Source: Buchnera aphidicola (Cinara kochiana kochiana) (GTDB lineage Bacteria > Pseudomonadota > Gammaproteobacteria > Enterobacterales > Enterobacteriaceae). Taken from it: a DNA stretch of 64,000 nt. Both the position numbers and the translations under genes were made by a program. Positions 49,535-58,733 of this stretch are shown one piece after another (position 1 is the first letter of the stretch; the number at the start of each line of letters is the position of its first letter). The notes under the pieces were generated by a model that saw nothing but the letters and a program-made list of their open reading frames with translations, had not been told where the DNA came from and searched no databases. The DNA lies in contig NZ_LR217707.1 of NCBI RefSeq assembly GCF_900698905.1, forward strand, positions 124,001 to 188,000. The letters run 5' to 3'.

Positions 49535-50359
49535 ATGGAAATTTCAAAAAAATTAATACAAGAATTACGTAGTAAAACAGGATCTGGTTTTATGGATTGT
49601 AAGGTTGCTTTGCAAAAATCTAACGGAAATATTAATCATGCTATTGATTATTTAAGAACATTAGGTGTATGTATTGCAACTGGCAAGATATCACGTCAAA
49701 CAGAATTTGGTCGAATATTTTTATATCATGATAAAAATGTTGGTGTATTATTAGAATTAAACTCGGAAACTGATTTTGTAGCAAATAATGATGAATTTAA
49801 TAATTTTGGAAAAACTGTTGTTAATTATTCCGGTAAAAAAAAAATTTTTATTTTGAATGATTTGAATAATATTTTTAATTCACAAAGAATTTCTTTAATT
49901 TCTAGGATTCGTGAAAATATTATAATTCGTAGAATTAAATATATTACGGGAAATACTATTATTTCATACGTTCATTCAAATAAAATAGGTGTTTTAGTAG
50001 AAGGAATAGTCTCTTCTTCCTCTAATAAAGATAATAAAAATAATATAAATCAATGTTTTAAGAATGTTGCTATGCATATTGCAGCTTCTCGGCCATTATT
50101 TTTATCAGAAATAGATATTCCTAAAGATATAATTGAACGAGAAATCTCTATTCAAAAAAATATAGCCAATAAAATTGGCAAAAATAATCATGTAATTAAG
50201 TCTATTGTACAAGGGCGTATTAATAAATTTATTAATGATATAACTTTAATTCGTCAGAAGTTTATTATGGATCCTAAAATAATAATTAATGATTATTTAA
50301 ACAGTAATTCGATTACTATACGTTCTTTTATACGCATTCAAGTTGGAGAAAATATATAA
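49535..50359 (+). CDS. tsf: Translation elongation factor Ts
   Basis: Exchanges GDP for GTP on EF-Tu. The N-terminal UBA-like domain LIQELRSKTGSGFMDCKVAL and the core NSETDFVANNDEF, with MHIAASRPLF further on, identify it. An ATG four codons upstream (49523) exists, but ATG 49535 gives the standard MEISKKL start and has GGAT ten bases ahead. At 274 residues it is slightly shorter than E. coli (283), ending at RIQVGENI and lacking the last segment. Confidence 0.96.
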   Translation: MEISKKLIQELRSKTGSGFMDCKVALQKSNGNINHAIDYLRTLGVCIATGKISRQTEFGRIFLYHDKNVGVLLELNSETDFVANNDEFNNFGKTVVNYSGKKKIFILNDLNNIFNSQRISLISRIRENIIIRRIKYITGNTIISYVHSNKIGVLVEGIVSSSSNKDNKNNINQCFKNVAMHIAASRPLFLSEIDIPKDIIEREISIQKNIANKIGKNNHVIKSIVQGRINKFINDITLIRQKFIMDPKIIINDYLNSNSITIRSFIRIQVGENI

Positions 50360-50460
50360 AATACATATATATGTGTGTAAATTATAGTTTGATTAGTACT
50401 CAGTTAAATGGTATTAGTTGATTTTTATTGGTAATACAAATATAGGTTTGGTGATTGATC

Positions 50461-51180
50461 ATGAAAAATAAAAATAAATATAATCGAATTTTATTAAAAA
50501 TTAGCGGAGAATTTTTAAAAGATAATTATACAGGAAGTATTAATATTGATTTTATTAAAGATTTAGTAGATCAGATATATTTATTAACACAATTTGGTAT
50601 TAAAGTTGGTTTAGTTGTAGGAGGAGGGAATTTATTTAGAGGTTCTGATTTAGAAAAATTAGGGATGCGAAGAACTATATCAGATCACGTAGGGATGTTA
50701 TCGACGGTTATTAATGGATTATTAATCTATGAGTTTATGCAAAAATATAAAATTAAAAGTAGGATTTTTTCATCAACTCGTTTGGATGGAATGTGTGAAC
50801 GATATAGATTAGATAAAGTAAATGATGCATTAGAGAATGGATATATTGCGATATTTTGTTTTGGTTTAGGGGTACCGTTTTTTACCACAGATTCAGCGGC
50901 CTGTATATATGGTATTGAAATAAAAGCTGATATTTTATTAAAAGGAACGAAAGTAGATGGAGTTTATTCATCTGATCCATTAGTTAATTCATCTGCTAAA
51001 TTATATCATACATTAAAATATAAAGAAGCTTTAAATAAGAAATTAAAATTTATGGATTATACATCATTAATATTAGCTTATGAAAATAAATTACCTATTT
51101 TGGTATTTGATATGCATAATCCAAAAGTTTTACATGACATTGTTATTAATGCTAACTCAGTCGGTACTTTGATTTATTAA
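50461..51180 (+). CDS. pyrH: Uridylate kinase
   Basis: Phosphorylates UMP to UDP. Amino-acid kinase family: RILLKISGEFL, VGGGNLFRG, DHVGMLSTVINGL and PFFTTDSAACIYGIEI are present, with KGTKVDGVYSSDP near the C-terminus. ATG 50461 is used; an in-frame TTG two codons earlier lacks support. The 239 residues match E. coli (241). It lies between tsf and frr as in E. coli. Confidence 0.97.
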   Translation: MKNKNKYNRILLKISGEFLKDNYTGSINIDFIKDLVDQIYLLTQFGIKVGLVVGGGNLFRGSDLEKLGMRRTISDHVGMLSTVINGLLIYEFMQKYKIKSRIFSSTRLDGMCERYRLDKVNDALENGYIAIFCFGLGVPFFTTDSAACIYGIEIKADILLKGTKVDGVYSSDPLVNSSAKLYHTLKYKEALNKKLKFMDYTSLILAYENKLPILVFDMHNPKVLHDIVINANSVGTLIY

Positions 51181-51231
51181 CAAGTTATTAATTTATGAGT
51201 TTAGTGGAATGATTTTATTAAGAGAAAAAAT

Positions 51232-51789
51232 ATGCTAATTATGTTAAAAGAACAAGTTTATGTGCAGATGAATAAATGTTTTTTATTATTTAATAAAGAT
51301 TTACATAAAATTCGCACAAATCGTATTTCACCAGATTTATTAAATAATATTCATATTGATTATTATGGTACATTAACTGCATTAAGCCGATTATCTAATA
51401 TTATTTTAGAAAATAATAGTATATTAAAAATTACTTTATTTGATATATCTATAAAAAATATTGTAGAAAAAGCAATTATTAATGCTAATTTAGGTTTAAA
51501 TCCTATTTCTAATGATTCATGTATACGTGTTCCTATACCGGCTTTAACAGAATCTAGGAGAAAAGAATTTATTAAAATTATTAAACACGAGGCAGAAAAT
51601 GCACGTATATCTATACGAAATATTCGGAGAGAGGCGAATGATCGAGTAAAAAATTTATTAAAAAAAAAAGAAATTAATCAAGATGTAGCGCAAGAATGTA
51701 AACAAAATATTCAACAAAACACTAATCTATTTATAAAAAAAATAAATGATATTACTATAATTAAAGAAAAAGAATTATTAATAATTTAA
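51232..51789 (+). CDS. frr: Ribosome recycling factor
   Basis: Splits post-termination ribosomes with EF-G. The 185 residues equal E. coli RRF and align from the first methionine. [35 protein letters not shown], and [19 protein letters not shown] are family marks. The genes that follow frr in E. coli, dxr and uppS, are absent, so bamA comes next. Confidence 0.97.
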   Translation: MLIMLKEQVYVQMNKCFLLFNKDLHKIRTNRISPDLLNNIHIDYYGTLTALSRLSNIILENNSILKITLFDISIKNIVEKAIINANLGLNPISNDSCIRVPIPALTESRRKEFIKIIKHEAENARISIRNIRREANDRVKNLLKKKEINQDVAQECKQNIQQNTNLFIKKINDITIIKEKELLII

Positions 51790-51896
51790 TTTTTATTTTT
51801 TATTTATTATTATTGATTTAAATATATATTTAAACTATTATTTTCAAATTAATAATTTAAAAGATAATTTATCTATTAATTATTTTATTTAATAGA

Positions 51897-51926
51897 ATGA
51901 CAGTTCTAATAAATTAAAATTATAAT
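51897..51926 (+). promoter_or_regulatory. Putative sigma-70 promoter of bamA
   Basis: ATGACA at 51897-51902 and a perfect TATAAT at 51921-51926 are 18 bases apart, 57 bases ahead of the bamA start. Confidence 0.5.
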
Positions 51927-51982
51927 AATAGATATTAATATAATCCAATATTATAGATGTTATATAGGAATATTATATAAAT

Positions 51983-54412
51983 ATGTTATTAAAAAAAATT
52001 TTTTTTATATGTTGTTTGTTTTTTTCTGTATCTGTATCTGCTGTAAATATGAAACATATTAAACGTATTTCTGTATGTGGAGTTAAACATGTATCTCGAG
52101 ATAATATATTAAAAACTTTACAATTGAATTCCTTTAACGATAATACATGTATTAATGTTTCGAAAATAATTGCGTTGTTATTACGTACTAATTATTTTAT
52201 GAAAATACATACTTCTAGATTAAACGATACTTTAATACTTTCTGTACAGGAATTTCCTATTATCACTGATATTAGCATATTAGGTGTTAATAATAAAAAA
52301 TTGAAATATTTTAATAAATTGCTTAATAGATTTAAAGTCAAAAAAAATAAATCTTTTAATATATTTAATTTTAATAATTTTTTTTTATATTTAAAAAAAG
52401 CATATCAATTACAAGGATATTTTAGTATTCATTGTGCGTTAAAAATTGTTCGTTATCCCGACAATACTGTTCAATTAAAAATAATATTTAAAGAAGAACC
52501 AATATCATTAATATCAAAAATTTTTATTTATGGTAACAAAAATTTTTATAAAAAAAAAGTATTACAAGATTTAAATCAACATGATAATAATTTATTGTGG
52601 AATTTTTTTGATTTTAATAGATGTGATTATACTACATTTAAAAAATCATTACGCGCGTTATATAATTTCTATATACGTCACGGATATTTAGATATTAAAA
52701 TAAATATAGCAAAACAACATTATTCACGAGATGATAAATGTATTGATTTAAAAATAAATATTAATGAAGGATCACGATATTATATTAAAAAAATTTTTAT
52801 AGATGAACATAAAGGACTGTGTAGCAATAAATTTGTGCATGATATTCAAAAATATGTATTAAATGCTCCTTATTGTGAATCTACTATTAGCCAGTTAAAA
52901 AAAGATTTTAAAAATATTTTTTTAAAAATGGGTTTACTAAATACTCGTATCTTATTACATTCAGAATTAAATAAAAAAAATCATACAATATGTTTGTATA
53001 TTCTATTAGATTTAAAAAAACAATACTTTGTTAATAAAATAAATTTTTCAGGTAATTCTTTTATAGATCAGAAATTTTTAAATATTTTTATATATAATCA
53101 TAAAAATGATTTATTTAATATAAATTTAATAAAAAAATCCTGTCATGATTTATTTAAAACTAGTTTATTTAATAATATAAAAGTATGTGTAAAAAAACAC
53201 TTATATAGTAATGATAAAGTTGATATTTATTATTATTTTAAAAAATGTGATAATACTAGAAACGTAAGTGTATCAACTAGTTATGAAAACGGAAGAGGTG
53301 TTTTGTTAAAGTTTTTATTACTAGAAAAAAATTTTCTTAATGCTGGAAATGAATTATGTATTACAGTTTTAAAAAATATTTATGATACTAATTTAAAGAT
53401 TCATTTATTAAAGCCGTTAAGATTATTAAAAAATTTTTTTTTAAAATCTAATGCTTTTGTTAACGTTATGAAAGAACGTTATATTTTTCCAAACACTTCT
53501 ACTAATAAATTATTTGGTTTTGATACCTCATGTTATACACCTAAAATAAAAAATAAAAAATTTTCTGTGACATGCGGATATGAAAAAACAAAAATCTTAC
53601 TTACATCTCCTCATATTGTATTGTTAAAATATTTATCATCATTTTCAAAAAAATTTTTTTTAAATTCAAAAATAGATAATCTTATTGTTAATGATTTTTT
53701 TGTTAAATATATGTTTGATTTTAACAATATAAAAGAAAAAAATTTTTTTAAAATGGGTACACATATAAAATTTTTGGGTAAATTAACATTACCTTTTTCA
53801 GATAATTTTTATCATAAGATTTTTTTTAGTATTAACCAGTATGTTCCTTTAGAAAAGATATATGATATTACTATACATAATTTTTTAGAATTTGGATCAG
53901 GATTAACATTAGGTCATCATATTTTTCCTTTTTATGAAAATTATAAGTTTTATCATAAAAATACAAAAAGTGGATTTAAAGATAATTCTGTTGGTCCGAT
54001 AGCGATTTACTATAAGAATAGTAATGATCATTCAGCTAATTCTAAACAAAATATTGTATCGCACTTTTATCCTTCTACAGATTTTATAGGCGGAAATATG
54101 ATGGTTCATGCTAATGTAGAGTTATCATCTCCCAAGATAACAATATTGAAAAAAATTTTTCAAATATTTCAGGCGGGTGTATTTCTAGATGCTATTAACA
54201 TTTGGGATACTAATTGGAAAAATACTATTTCATTATATTCTATTAAAGAATCTTTAACTATTGGTCAACCTAATTATACATATTTATCTGCTGGTACTTT
54301 TATACGTTGGTATTCAATATTTGGTCCTATTACTTTTACATTTGCATTTCCACTACATCCACATAATATATCTAATTATTTTTTAAATAGATTTAGTGTG
54401 AATTTTTTATAA
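51983..54412 (+). CDS. bamA: Outer membrane protein assembly factor BamA
   Basis: Inserts beta-barrel proteins into the outer membrane. The 809 residues (E. coli 810) begin with a signal peptide (MLLKKIFFICCLFFSVSVSA), then five POTRA domains to about residue 420 and a C-terminal barrel. Landmarks such as EGSRYYIKKIFI, NKINFSGNSF and the final strands (IWDTNW, FGPITFTFAFP) are clear. The conserved RGF motif of loop 6 is SGF at residues 663-665, so the arginine is lost. The protein ends NFL rather than with an aromatic residue. Neighbouring E. coli genes skp and lpxD are missing; fabZ follows. Confidence 0.95.
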   Translation: MLLKKIFFICCLFFSVSVSAVNMKHIKRISVCGVKHVSRDNILKTLQLNSFNDNTCINVSKIIALLLRTNYFMKIHTSRLNDTLILSVQEFPIITDISILGVNNKKLKYFNKLLNRFKVKKNKSFNIFNFNNFFLYLKKAYQLQGYFSIHCALKIVRYPDNTVQLKIIFKEEPISLISKIFIYGNKNFYKKKVLQDLNQHDNNLLWNFFDFNRCDYTTFKKSLRALYNFYIRHGYLDIKINIAKQHYSRDDKCIDLKININEGSRYYIKKIFIDEHKGLCSNKFVHDIQKYVLNAPYCESTISQLKKDFKNIFLKMGLLNTRILLHSELNKKNHTICLYILLDLKKQYFVNKINFSGNSFIDQKFLNIFIYNHKNDLFNINLIKKSCHDLFKTSLFNNIKVCVKKHLYSNDKVDIYYYFKKCDNTRNVSVSTSYENGRGVLLKFLLLEKNFLNAGNELCITVLKNIYDTNLKIHLLKPLRLLKNFFLKSNAFVNVMKERYIFPNTSTNKLFGFDTSCYTPKIKNKKFSVTCGYEKTKILLTSPHIVLLKYLSSFSKKFFLNSKIDNLIVNDFFVKYMFDFNNIKEKNFFKMGTHIKFLGKLTLPFSDNFYHKIFFSINQYVPLEKIYDITIHNFLEFGSGLTLGHHIFPFYENYKFYHKNTKSGFKDNSVGPIAIYYKNSNDHSANSKQNIVSHFYPSTDFIGGNMMVHANVELSSPKITILKKIFQIFQAGVFLDAINIWDTNWKNTISLYSIKESLTIGQPNYTYLSAGTFIRWYSIFGPITFTFAFPLHPHNISNYFLNRFSVNFL

Positions 54413-54492
54413 AATATTTTTAATATTTGTTAAAAATGAATGTAAAAATAATAATAATAAAAAATTATTATTTTTAGATAAGAGATATAACG

Positions 54493-54958
54493 ATGAACGA
54501 TATACAAGACAGTAAATATACTTGTAGTATAAATGATATTTTACGAATTTTACCACATCGATTTCCATTTTTATTAATTGATAAAATATTAGATTTTAAA
54601 AAAAAAATATATATATGTACATTAAAAAACATTACTGTAAATGATTTTTTTTTTTTTTGGTCATTTTCCGAAAAAATTAATTTTTCCAGGTGTGTTAATA
54701 GTTGAATCAATTGCCCAATCAAGTGGTTTATTACTCTTTTATCACAAAACAAATAACTATGTTAAGAAAAAAATTTGTTATTTAACTGGAATATATAATA
54801 CACGATTTATTCGTCCAGTATATCCTGGCGATCAAATGATTATAAAGATATTTTTTAAAAAACAGTTATGTAGTATTTATTTATTCAAAGGTATAGTAAT
54901 GGTTAAAAAAAATATTGTATGTCAATCGACTATATCTTTAGCGGTTTGTGATAAATAG
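54493..54958 (+). CDS. fabZ: 3-hydroxyacyl-ACP dehydratase FabZ, interrupted by a poly(T) frameshift
   Basis: Dehydrates beta-hydroxyacyl-ACP in fatty-acid synthesis. The first part, MNDIQDSKYTCSINDILRIL then PHRFPFLLIDKILDF, is in the frame of ATG 54493, and the second part, GHFPKKLIFPGVLIVESIAQ to the end, is in the next frame. The break lies in a 14-T run at 54645-54658. Thirteen T would give NDFFFFGHFP, the exact spacing of E. coli NEPFFQGHFP. The catalytic His (GHFP) and Glu (VESIAQ) are both present, and the C-terminal half shows no decay, which supports rescue by slippage. The total would be about 155 residues (E. coli 151). Confidence 0.9.
54645..54658 (+). other. Slippery run of 14 T inside fabZ
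   Basis: The longest homopolymer noted in coding DNA here. One base fewer puts both halves of fabZ in frame. It encodes a U run in the mRNA, whereas the ung site is an A run. Confidence 0.85.
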
Positions 54959-55133
54959 TTTTATATATAAAAATTGGTTTTTATATTAAAATTAATAAAT
55001 TTATATAAAATTAATATTTTTTATAAACAAATTTAATAAACTTTATTCGTTTTAATATAAATATTTATTTATGTTAAATTTTTAGTAGAAGTTTATATTT
55101 CTAATAAATTTATGTAATGAATTTGGATTAAGT

Positions 55134-58100
55134 ATGTATGTAAATAATTTTGTACATTTGCGGATACATAGTGATTATTCTATGATTGATGGCATGGTAA
55201 AATTAGATAAATTAATTAAATATGCAAAAAAAATGGATATGATTTCATTAGGTATCACTGACGTGAATAATTTACATGGTGTTATTAAATTTTATTCATT
55301 AGCCTGCAAAGTAGGCATTAAACCGATCATTGGTGTTGATGTTACTGTACAATCAAATATTATTGATGACATGAAACACAAGTTAACCTTGTTAGCTGCT
55401 AATAATTATGGTTATAAGAATATAATTGAATTATTATCTGAATCCTATAAATTAGGATATGATGATAATTTTGGTTTAATAATAGATATGAACCATTTAT
55501 TACGATTTAAACGCGGTTTATTAGTTTTATCGGGAGGCATAAAAGGTGATATCGGTTTATGTATATTTAGAAATGATGTAAATTTATTAAATCGTTGTAT
55601 TTTTTTTTACAAAAAACATTTTCCGAATAAATATTATCTAGAAATTTCTCGTGTAGGAGTTTCACGGGAAGAAGAATATATTAAATACATTAAATATCTT
55701 TCTTATACACATTCCTTACCAATAGTTGCTACTAATGAAGTATTATTTTTAAAAAAAAATGATTCATATATTCATAAAATTAAAGTTGCTATTCATAAAA
55801 AAAAAACTATTACTGATCCAAAGTTTATTTATGAACATACCAGACATCAGTATTTAAAACATCCAGATAAAATGATTCATATTTTTCATGATTGTCCTGA
55901 ATCAATAATTAACAGTACAGAGATTGTAAAGCGTTGTAATGTTATTATTCCTTCTGGTTCTTATTTTTTACCAATATTCCCTACCGGTTCCGTGAATTCT
56001 TATCATTTTTTTGTAGAAAAAGCAATTAAGGGTTTAGAATTACGTTTAACTAATATTTTTTCCAATAAAATAGAAAAAAACATAAAAAAAGAAATATATT
56101 TTGCTAGATTGCATCATGAGTTATTAATTATAAAAAAAATGGGATTTGTTAGTTATTTTCTTATTGTAATGGAATTTATTAAATGGGCTAAGCATACTGG
56201 TATACCAGTAGGTCCGGGTAGAGGTTCTGGTGCCGGATCTTTAGTATCATTTGCTTTAAATATAACGGAAATAGATCCTTTACAGTTTGATTTATTATTT
56301 GAGCGATTTTTAAATCCTAATCGTGTTTCATTACCTGATTTTGATATTGATTTTTGTATGAATAAAAGAGATTTAGTGATTGATCATGTAATGAAAACAT
56401 ATGGTCGTGATTCAGTTTCACAAATTATTACTTTTGGTACAATGGCTGCTAAAGCAGTTATTAGAGACGTTGGTAGAGTATTGGGTTATCCGTATGGTTT
56501 GATGAACAAAATTTCTAAATTAATACCATTAGATCCAAAAATGACTTTAAAAAAAGCATTTTCTATGAATAATGAATTAGTAAATTTATACCATAATAAT
56601 TATGATATTAAAATATTAATTAATATAGCTAAAAAACTAGAAGGAGTAATTCGGAATATAGGCAAACATGCTGGAGGAGTAGTTATTTCTCCTACTAAAA
56701 TTTCTGATTTTGTACCTATATTATGTGATTCACAAGGTAAAAATCAGATTACGCAATTTGATAAAGATGACATTGAGTTTGTAGGTTTAGTTAAATTTGA
56801 TTTTTTAGGATTAAAAACTTTAACTATGATTGACATGATTATTAATATGATTAATATAAAAAATGTACGTAATGGAAAAAAAAATTTTTTTATTTATCAA
56901 ATTGATTTAAAAGATAAAAAAAGTTTTGTTCTGTTAAATAAATCTGAAACAACTTCTATTTTTCAATTAGAATCATTAGGAATGAAAAATTTGATCAAGC
57001 GTTTAAAACCTGATTCTTTTGAAGATATTATTGCGTTAGTGGCCCTTTATCGACCCGGACCATTACAATCGGGTATGGTAGATAATTTTATAAATCGTAA
57101 GCATGGTAAAGAAATTATTTCGTATCCTGATCGTAGATGGCAGCACGAATGGTTAAAACCTATCTTACAGTCAACATATGGAATTATTTTATATCAAGAA
57201 CAGGTTATGCAAATTGCTCAAGTTTTATCAAACTTTACTCCTAGTGAAGCTGATATCTTAAGAAGAGCGATGGCAAAAAAAAATCCCAAGGAAATGTTAC
57301 AACAAAGAAAATTATTTCAATTAGGTGCTGCAAAAAATTCTATTTGTTTACAGCTATCAAGTAAAATTTTTGATTTGTTGGAAAAATTTTCTGCATATGG
57401 ATTTAATAAATCACATTCAGTAACATATGCTTTATTAGCATTTCAAACTTTATGGTTAAAAACAAATTATTCTGCTGAATTTATGGCATCTGCTATGACG
57501 CTAGATATGATGCGTACTAATAAGGTAGTGAATTTAATACATGATGCACGTCGTATGTGTTTAATAGTTAAACCGCCTAATATAAATTTTAGTGATTATG
57601 CTTTTTCTGTAAATAAAAATGGAGAAATACTTTATGGTTTAGGCGCTATAAAAGGATTAGGTAAATCTTCTATCGACATTATATTAGCAGAAAGAAATCA
57701 ACAAGGTAATTTATTTATCAACTTTATAGATTTGTGTATTCGTTTAATTTTAAAAAAAATAACGCGTCATATTTTTGAAATATTGGTAATGTCAGGTGCA
57801 TGTGATTGTTTTAACATATGTCGAGTTCAATTGTTTAATAGTATAGATAATACAATAAAGATTGCTAAACAAAAAATTTTATCTATACAAACACAACAGC
57901 ATGACTTGTTTCATTTTAACGATTGTAGTATACAAAAACTTTTGATAAAAAATAATAAAAATAATTTTAATACATTCGATAAAAAATTTTATAGCACTAT
58001 GCTAAAAATTTTGAAATGGGAGCGAGAAATATTAGGACTGTACATTACTGACCACCCTATTAAAAATTTTTTAAAAGAAATACACTATTATACTAATGGA

Positions 58101-58658
58101 GTTACTTTATATGATTGTTTGTTAAAAAATACGACTAACAGCATTATAATTTCAGGCGTTATTCTTTCTATTAAATCGTCATTTACCAAAAATAAAAGTA
58201 AATTTTATATTATTACTTTAGATGATTCATATAGCCGTTTAGATATTATTGTTTTTGATGATTTTAGTTATTTAATAGATCAATTATCTTGTAAGGAAAA
58301 TTTTATTGTAATAGTTTTAGGAAAATTATCACATGACTCTTTTGTTAATCGATCACGTATCGTAGTACGTAAAATTTATAATATTGAAGAATATCGAGCA
58401 AACAGAATACGTAGTATAAAAATATATATTAAACATAATAATAAAATAATTAAATATATGTTTGATAAATTGCATGATTATTTATTACATAACGTACGTC
58501 CCGGAAATGTGTTAATAAACTTTATTTTCAAGAAAAAATATTACATACAACATCAATTACTTGATAAAATTTATAAAGTATATCCTGATAATAATTTTTT
58601 AAATTATTTAAAAACATTTGAAAATAATATAATTATTAAATTAAATTTTTATAAATAA
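55134..58658 (+). CDS. dnaE: DNA polymerase III alpha subunit
   Basis: Catalytic subunit of the replicase. The 1174 residues (E. coli 1160) have an N-terminal PHP domain starting FVHLRIHSDYSMIDG, the palm with GPGRGSGAGSLVSFAL and the catalytic aspartates in LPDFDIDFCM near residue 400, DVGRVLGYPYG, GKHAGGVVISP, the fingers with ALYRPGPLQSGM, AMAKKNPKEM, and HSVTYALLAFQTLWLK. The internal clamp-binding motif is QHDLF near residue 922, where E. coli has QADMF. An OB domain follows. The genes lpxA, lpxB and rnhB found between fabZ and dnaE in E. coli are absent. Confidence 0.98.
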   Translation: MYVNNFVHLRIHSDYSMIDGMVKLDKLIKYAKKMDMISLGITDVNNLHGVIKFYSLACKVGIKPIIGVDVTVQSNIIDDMKHKLTLLAANNYGYKNIIELLSESYKLGYDDNFGLIIDMNHLLRFKRGLLVLSGGIKGDIGLCIFRNDVNLLNRCIFFYKKHFPNKYYLEISRVGVSREEEYIKYIKYLSYTHSLPIVATNEVLFLKKNDSYIHKIKVAIHKKKTITDPKFIYEHTRHQYLKHPDKMIHIFHDCPESIINSTEIVKRCNVIIPSGSYFLPIFPTGSVNSYHFFVEKAIKGLELRLTNIFSNKIEKNIKKEIYFARLHHELLIIKKMGFVSYFLIVMEFIKWAKHTGIPVGPGRGSGAGSLVSFALNITEIDPLQFDLLFERFLNPNRVSLPDFDIDFCMNKRDLVIDHVMKTYGRDSVSQIITFGTMAAKAVIRDVGRVLGYPYGLMNKISKLIPLDPKMTLKKAFSMNNELVNLYHNNYDIKILINIAKKLEGVIRNIGKHAGGVVISPTKISDFVPILCDSQGKNQITQFDKDDIEFVGLVKFDFLGLKTLTMIDMIINMINIKNVRNGKKNFFIYQIDLKDKKSFVLLNKSETTSIFQLESLGMKNLIKRLKPDSFEDIIALVALYRPGPLQSGMVDNFINRKHGKEIISYPDRRWQHEWLKPILQSTYGIILYQEQVMQIAQVLSNFTPSEADILRRAMAKKNPKEMLQQRKLFQLGAAKNSICLQLSSKIFDLLEKFSAYGFNKSHSVTYALLAFQTLWLKTNYSAEFMASAMTLDMMRTNKVVNLIHDARRMCLIVKPPNINFSDYAFSVNKNGEILYGLGAIKGLGKSSIDIILAERNQQGNLFINFIDLCIRLILKKITRHIFEILVMSGACDCFNICRVQLFNSIDNTIKIAKQKILSIQTQQHDLFHFNDCSIQKLLIKNNKNNFNTFDKKFYSTMLKILKWEREILGLYITDHPIKNFLKEIHYYTNGVTLYDCLLKNTTNSIIISGVILSIKSSFTKNKSKFYIITLDDSYSRLDIIVFDDFSYLIDQLSCKENFIVIVLGKLSHDSFVNRSRIVVRKIYNIEEYRANRIRSIKIYIKHNNKIIKYMFDKLHDYLLHNVRPGNVLINFIFKKKYYIQHQLLDKIYKVYPDNNFLNYLKTFENNIIIKLNFYK

Positions 58659-58733
58659 TTAATTATTATTGATATTTTATACATAAAATATTTATAGTGA
58701 ATTTTATTTAAAATATTTGTATATTTGAAGCTG

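Noticed and set aside
54474-54752. 92-codon open frame on the - strand opposite the start of fabZ
   Set aside because: Open only because of the poly(T) tract and A/T bias; the + strand matches FabZ on both sides.
15621-54958. Treating ung and fabZ as plain sequencing errors
   Set aside because: Possible, since both lie in long homopolymers, but such tracts are a known biological feature of this group and a third frameshift sits in a gene (murE) that is truly degraded. Left open rather than assumed.
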